A stretch of DNA of 21,499 nt from Ichthyosporea sp. XGB-2017a (lineage: Eukaryota; Opisthokonta; Ichthyosporea): the NCBI GenBank assembly GCA_002811675.1, contig PDIM01010472.1, forward strand, positions 1-21,499. The letters are read 5' to 3'. Made by a program: the position numbers and the translations under genes. Under the pieces are notes generated by a model. It made no database searches, was not told the DNA's origin, and worked only from the letters and a program-made list of their open reading frames with translations. Shown here piece by piece: positions 17,620 to 21,499 of this stretch; position 1 is the stretch's first letter; every line of letters starts with the position of its first letter.

Positions 17620-19275
17620 ATGAATTACCCGACTGATTATGGCACGGGCAGCACCGAGGAAGGAGAGGAAGAAAAGCAGAAAGATATATTTGATCATGGT
17701 GTGATTCATGGGAGCGTTCATGTGTTTGAGGATTCATTGCACTGGAAAAGACATTTGGCGGTGGAGGAAATCATCATAAAGAACAGTGGCAGAACGTCAG
17801 TGGGGGTTACAGAAGATGGGGATAAGCATACATCCATACTTGATCTAGGATGTGGGGAAGGGGCTTTGATGTTGGCCCTGCTAAGGAGTGGGAAAAGTAA
17901 ATTTGAAAAGATGATTGGTGTGGATCCATGTCGAAAGTCCCTCAAGGCGGCAAAAGCAAGACTGGCCCCTGCACTGGGTGACTATGCAACTCCTCGTACC
18001 GATCCTTTGTGTATAAGCCTGTATCAGGGTAATGTGTTTGGGGAGGAAGAGCCACTTGATGGGTGTGGAGAGACTGTGGGGGAATCATACGGAATGGGTC
18101 CTGATGTAGTGACATGTGTAGAGGTTATTGAACATTTGTATCCCAGGGATCTAGAAAATTTTGGAGTTGTAACTTTTGGTCGCTTAATGCCCAAATTGGC
18201 GATTGTTACTACCCCAAACTTCGAATTTAATGTGATTTTGAAAATTGCCAATGAAGCTGGTTTGGGTTCTGGAAGTAGTAAGGAAAAGGTAAGGGAAGAA
18301 ATGCCTAGTGCTGTTGATGACTTTCCTTTTCGTCATACGGATCACAAATTTGAATGGACTAGAACTGAATTTGCAGAATGGGCAAATGGGATTTGTAATC
18401 AGTTTGGATATTCGGTTGAGTTTAGTGGTGTTGGAGATGAAAACTCATTGAGCGAAGAATTTGTGAGGGATTACCTGAAAGGAAATCGCGAAATTTGCAG
18501 CAAAGTTGGGTATTGCTCTCAAATTGCTATTTTTACTAGAAACTATAATTGTCCACCGAGGACCACTGATTCTTTCGAGTACATGGAGAAGGCTTTTAAA
18601 TTGGAAAAGTTTGCTGAGATGGAGTATCCCTCAGTTTTTACTTCAGGCCAGAGCAACGAGGAAAAGAAAGCTTTAACTTTGGACAATATATGCAATGAGA
18701 TCCGCTATTGTTGTAAGAACTTCTGCAGTGATAAAGGAAACGACCAGGTGGTAACAGCAAAGAATGCCATAGATGCCCACAAGGCTCATCGCACGCAGCG
18801 AAATGTTGGAGGCAATATTGACTGGGTGTTTCTGGAAAATACTGTGGATTCAAACACCGAGATACCTCTAATAAGCCTTACACTGATGTTGTCACGGTCT
18901 CGCATTCTTCAAAAGCTTTGCGGTGAATTTGTAACATTCCTCAACCGGCAAGAGCTGGCCGTTCATGGCATTGACGATGCGAACCACCCAGACATCGATA
19001 GTTTGCGGTCTGTGCTTGAGTATGCAGTTTTGCTAGACACAAAAGACATTATTAATGCATATGGGGCAATTTTTCTTCAGAATGATGGCTTTGTATGCCT
19101 ATACGAACATGAATATAATTCCGATTCGGATACGAGCATGCCTCATATTGATGAGGAGGAGGACGCTGAGGAGGACGCTGATGATTCAAACTCTTACCTC
19201 GAGACCGGAGTTGATTCATATCACCATGAAGACTCTCGGTCTTCTGGCTCCTCTTCTGAGTGTGATTGGGATTGA
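17620..19275 (+). CDS. HEN1: HEN1 small-RNA 2'-O-methyltransferase
   Basis: It adds a methyl group to the 2'-OH of the 3'-terminal nucleotide of small RNAs (miRNA, siRNA or piRNA), protecting them from tailing and decay. Single exon, 551 residues. The SAM-binding motif is LDLGCGEGALMLALL (74-88), with GVDPCRKSL after it. The metal-binding set specific to HEN1 is present: CVEVIEHLY (Glu168, Glu171, His172) and FRHTDHKFEWTRTEF (237-251, with His242 in DHKFEW). PNFEFN, YSVEFSGVG and VGYCSQIAIF (295-305) also match the family in order. There is no double-stranded RNA-binding or La-like N-terminal part as in plant HEN1, so it is animal/bacterial-like. Residues 310-551 are an extension I do not recognise, ending in an acidic, Ser-rich tail. 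Its presence implies a working small-RNA pathway. Confidence 0.93.
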   Translation: MNYPTDYGTGSTEEGEEEKQKDIFDHGVIHGSVHVFEDSLHWKRHLAVEEIIIKNSGRTSVGVTEDGDKHTSILDLGCGEGALMLALLRSGKSKFEKMIGVDPCRKSLKAAKARLAPALGDYATPRTDPLCISLYQGNVFGEEEPLDGCGETVGESYGMGPDVVTCVEVIEHLYPRDLENFGVVTFGRLMPKLAIVTTPNFEFNVILKIANEAGLGSGSSKEKVREEMPSAVDDFPFRHTDHKFEWTRTEFAEWANGICNQFGYSVEFSGVGDENSLSEEFVRDYLKGNREICSKVGYCSQIAIFTRNYNCPPRTTDSFEYMEKAFKLEKFAEMEYPSVFTSGQSNEEKKALTLDNICNEIRYCCKNFCSDKGNDQVVTAKNAIDAHKAHRTQRNVGGNIDWVFLENTVDSNTEIPLISLTLMLSRSRILQKLCGEFVTFLNRQELAVHGIDDANHPDIDSLRSVLEYAVLLDTKDIINAYGAIFLQNDGFVCLYEHEYNSDSDTSMPHIDEEEDAEEDADDSNSYLETGVDSYHHEDSRSSGSSSECDWD

Positions 19276-19319
19276 TGAAAAAAAAAAAAAAAAAGAAAAA
19301 AAAAAAACAAAATTAAAAA

Positions 19320-19353
<34 letters not shown>

Positions 19354-20029
19354 GAGGCCTAAAAAAAAAAATTTGAAACTTTTTTATTTTTTTTTCTTTT
19401 TTTCCAAAAATAATAAAAAAAGAAAAATTTTCAAATTTGTAAACTGTAATTTTTTTTTTTACCAGAACTTTCCATAGAAAATAAATCTTTTAATTTCCTT
19501 TTTTTGTACTGATTTTTCCATAGTGAAGAAAAAAATTCTTTTTCTATACAATTTCCCCATACAAAAGATTTCTTTTTTTTTCAGTATATAAAAAAAGTGA
19601 AGAAAAATTGGTTCTTAATTTCGAATTTAAATTTTAAAAAAAAAGAAATTTGGATTTGGGAAATTATTTTTTTGAATCATTTTATCTGGTCAGAATCGGG
19701 GATCTGATTGGGTTATCGTTTGATTTAGGACTTGAAGAAGTGATATCCATCCGTTGATTCCTCAATTGAGATATTAGATACCTCTTCTGAATCCTTTCTT
19801 TGTCCGGATCATAAGTTTTTTTTTGTGGGGGGATTTAAATTTAATTCTAAATTCTATTTTTGGGAGAAAAGGACCAATCATTTTTTTGTTTTGGGGGATT
19901 TTAGGAAAAAAAAAGAAATAAGAGGAGCTTGTTTTTTTATATTCTCAAAAACATCCCCTTAAATTCAAAAAATCTGACAGTAGAAACAAAGTTCAACTTT
20001 CATAGACTTAAAAGAGTAATTTATGGATC
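19276..20029. other. A/T-rich low-complexity spacer between HEN1 and akirin
   Basis: About 750 bases, starting with nearly pure A (19278-19350), then alternating A and T runs. AATAAA occurs at 19412-19417 and 19480-19485 and could end the HEN1 transcript. TATATAAA near 19587 is a possible TATA-like element, and bases 19680-20020 probably include the akirin leader. No reading frame here looks real; those running out of HEN1 into the A tract encode only Lys and Phe runs. Homopolymer length in this segment may be unreliable. Confidence 0.5.
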
Positions 20030-20067
20030 ATGTCTTGCTCGACACTTGCAACAAAAAGGGGCATTGA
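20023..20067 (+). promoter_or_regulatory. Short upstream ORF overlapping the akirin start
   Basis: An ATG at 20023 opens a 14-codon frame (MDHVLLDTCNKKGH) that ends with TGA at 20065-20067, overlapping the akirin start at 20030 in another frame. If the leader includes it, scanning ribosomes meet this ATG seven bases before the akirin ATG, so leaky scanning would set akirin output. Confidence 0.4.
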
Positions 20068-20800
20068 TTTCGTGGATAGCCCCGAAACATCTCCCTACAA
20101 GTCAATAAGCACCAAAAGATGCAGGTATCAGGGATCTTCTCCGCGATTCAACAACCAATCCGGCGGCAACAACTCGCCCAATATTAATCACATGAAAGGT
20201 GCTGGTTCTGGTCGTAGTAGACGTTGTAGCGGGTCCCCGGGAAGCTCTCCAGTGAAATCTCCCTCTCCGCCTTTACAAGGGTATTATTCTTCTCACCAGC
20301 AGGTTATTGGGGCACAACAGAAGTACTCGCATTTCCCAGCACCTTCACAACCATCAAACTTTGCTGCCTCTTCATCCTCTTCTGTTTCTGATCAACCCTC
20401 CTCTTCTACGGCTTCTTCTTCTTCAACGGCTTCCTCTTCTTCTTCTTCGGCTTCTTCCAATCAATTGTCTTCTTCCTCTGGGTCGTTCTCTATTGCCGCT
20501 CCTTCTTCTGTACAAAAACAGCAACGCTTTGCAAATAGCCCGGTGAGATTTTATTTGACTTGTATTAATAACAGCCAGACACCTCAACAGCAACATATGA
20601 ATAGTCAGCCCATCTTTAGTGTGGATCAGGTAAAGATTATTGTTGCACAGGCTGTACAAGAACGTGAAAACCAGCTAAGAAACGAGTATGATGTGATTTT
20701 ACAAAAGAAATTAGAGGAACAGTTTCATAACTTTACAAAGTTTAATGAAGATCATATTCACAGGCAGCTGAAGGAAAGCTCTTGGAGCTACATGTCTTGA
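20030..20800 (+). CDS. AKIRIN: Akirin family nuclear protein
   Basis: Akirin is a small nuclear adaptor linking transcription factors with chromatin remodellers; in animals it acts in NF-kB/Imd target transcription and muscle development, and it also helps proteasome nuclear import. Single exon of 256 residues (animal akirins about 190-200). The N-terminus has the family layout: a short conserved start, SPETSPYK, then a basic KRCR resembling the KRRRC nuclear signal. The C-terminal 65 residues match in order: PIFSVDQVKIIV, QERENQLRNEYDVIL, KKLEEQFHNFTKFNEDHI, and the hallmark end SYMS (SYVS in animals). The middle is expanded by a poly-Ser stretch (about 113-152, coded at 20366-20485) and SP/Gln-rich sequence. 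The frame is continuous; a GT...CAG pair at 20543-20574 is too short for an intron here. A 14-codon frame overlaps its start. Confidence 0.88.
   Translation: MSCSTLATKRGIDFVDSPETSPYKSISTKRCRYQGSSPRFNNQSGGNNSPNINHMKGAGSGRSRRCSGSPGSSPVKSPSPPLQGYYSSHQQVIGAQQKYSHFPAPSQPSNFAASSSSSVSDQPSSSTASSSSTASSSSSSASSNQLSSSSGSFSIAAPSSVQKQQRFANSPVRFYLTCINNSQTPQQQHMNSQPIFSVDQVKIIVAQAVQERENQLRNEYDVILQKKLEEQFHNFTKFNEDHIHRQLKESSWSYMS
20366..20490 (+). repeat. TCT/TTC-rich trinucleotide tract coding poly-serine
   Basis: Impure TCT, TCC and TCA runs inside the akirin coding region encode a Ser-dominated linker interrupted by Ala, Thr and Gln. The tract is likely length-variable and disordered. Confidence 0.75.
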
Positions 20801-21499
20801 AGAAAAGCGAAGGGTTTTTTAAGAAAAAGAAAGAAAGAAGGGAGGATAAAAGAAATAGGATTTGACAAAGGTGGGAATGGAGAACAGCAAAGCTTAACAC
20901 ATACACACACTAACACCACCCATACACATATTCACTTTCACGGTGATAGAAGAAAAGAAAAACAAAAATGGGGAATAAGGCTTCGAAAGAAAGGACACAG
21001 CGTGTTTGATGATTGTATATAGAAGCGTGTTGACCTTTACTATTTCGTTTATTTCCATTCACTTTGTGGCTGTCTTTGTTTCATTCCGTGTCCATGTTTG
21101 TCGTGTTCTGAAGTGCAAGCCCCCCCCCCTCTTTTTTTTTTCTTCTTTTGTTTGTTTTCCTGTGGCTGATGATTCTTCTCTTCCTCTGTGCATCTGTTCC
21201 ATTACTTATATATCTATGAATCAATGAAATTATAATTGCTTTTTGTATTATACTAATATATTCCTATTGTTATTAACACCAGAATGGCACAAATGAAGTG
21301 CTTTTAAGATGTTCAAAGACCCATACTGAACAAGAGAAATAAACAGGTAAAGAAGGAGGATGGTTTTCCTTTTGAAATTTTGTGAAAGTCATTGGTTTCT
21401 TTGCTTTGTTGCTTTTGTAAAATTTGAAATTTGCACAAAACACAAAAAAAAGAGGACAAAAAAAAAATGATGAAAGCACCATTTGGTCTTCCTCTTGCA
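20801..21499 (+). other. Region downstream of akirin, no gene seen
   Basis: About 700 bases holding the akirin 3' UTR: purine-rich at 20800-20860, C/A-rich CACA words at 20897-20935, and a C9 run followed by a T-rich run at 21121-21140. The only clear AATAAA on the + strand is at 21338-21343, about 540 bases after the stop; ATGAAA and TATAAT-like words lie near 21225. Short frames on both strands show no family resemblance. Confidence 0.45.

Noticed and set aside
19055-19477. Frame running from the HEN1 3' end into the poly-A tract
   Set aside because: The first part overlaps HEN1 in the wrong frame and the second part is Lys and Phe runs.
20543-20574. 32-base GT...CAG intron inside akirin
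   Set aside because: It is far shorter than the other introns here (88-129 bases), is not a multiple of three, and removing it would break the frame to the conserved C-terminus.

Overview
The window is nuclear DNA of a eukaryote. Several genes are interrupted by short GT-AG introns (88-128 bases). The proteins are eukaryotic families: leukotriene A4 hydrolase type M1 peptidase, type II phosphatidylinositol 4-kinase, a HEN1 small-RNA methyltransferase, akirin and an eIF4E-like protein. 3' ends carry AATAAA-like signals. Genes are densely packed, intergenic DNA is rich in poly-A/poly-T, and about half of the genes have no intron. Akirin together with a short, animal-style HEN1 argues against a land plant. 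I cannot name the species; a compact, probably unicellular eukaryote fits best.

Layout. Bases 1-80 are a near-perfect copy of the start of the eIF4E-like gene found at 8129-9862, followed by A-rich DNA. NAD kinase (462-2086, +, three exons) runs tail-to-tail into leukotriene A4 hydrolase / aminopeptidase (2189-4293, -, three exons). Bases 4294-6052 are gene-poor and hold only two weak candidate genes. Type II PI 4-kinase (6053-7959, +, four exons) converges on a single-exon, apparently membrane-anchored eIF4E-like protein with an SR-like tail (8129-9862, -). An unrecognised multi-pass membrane protein (10267-11313, +) ends 36 bases from the end of a FUSC-like transporter (11350-13881, -). After a 630-base divergent promoter region come three genes in a row on the + strand: a Sel1-repeat protein (14512-17448), HEN1 (17620-19275) and akirin (20030-20800). 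HEN1 and akirin are separated by about 750 bases of very A/T-rich DNA.

I see no operon-like functional module. The genes serve separate jobs: NADP supply, peptide or lipid-epoxide hydrolysis, phosphoinositide synthesis, mRNA or cap-related binding, transport, small-RNA stabilisation and transcription/chromatin. The main organisation is alternating divergent and convergent pairs with very short tail-to-tail spacers. The 3' UTRs of convergent pairs probably overlap, and at 11265-11350 the overlap may reach into the opposing coding sequence. The most unusual gene is the eIF4E-like one: a predicted N-terminal membrane anchor, an eIF4E fold with one cap-sandwich Trp and the dorsal eIF4G-binding Trp replaced, a basic Ser/Arg-rich tail, and a second partial copy at the window edge.
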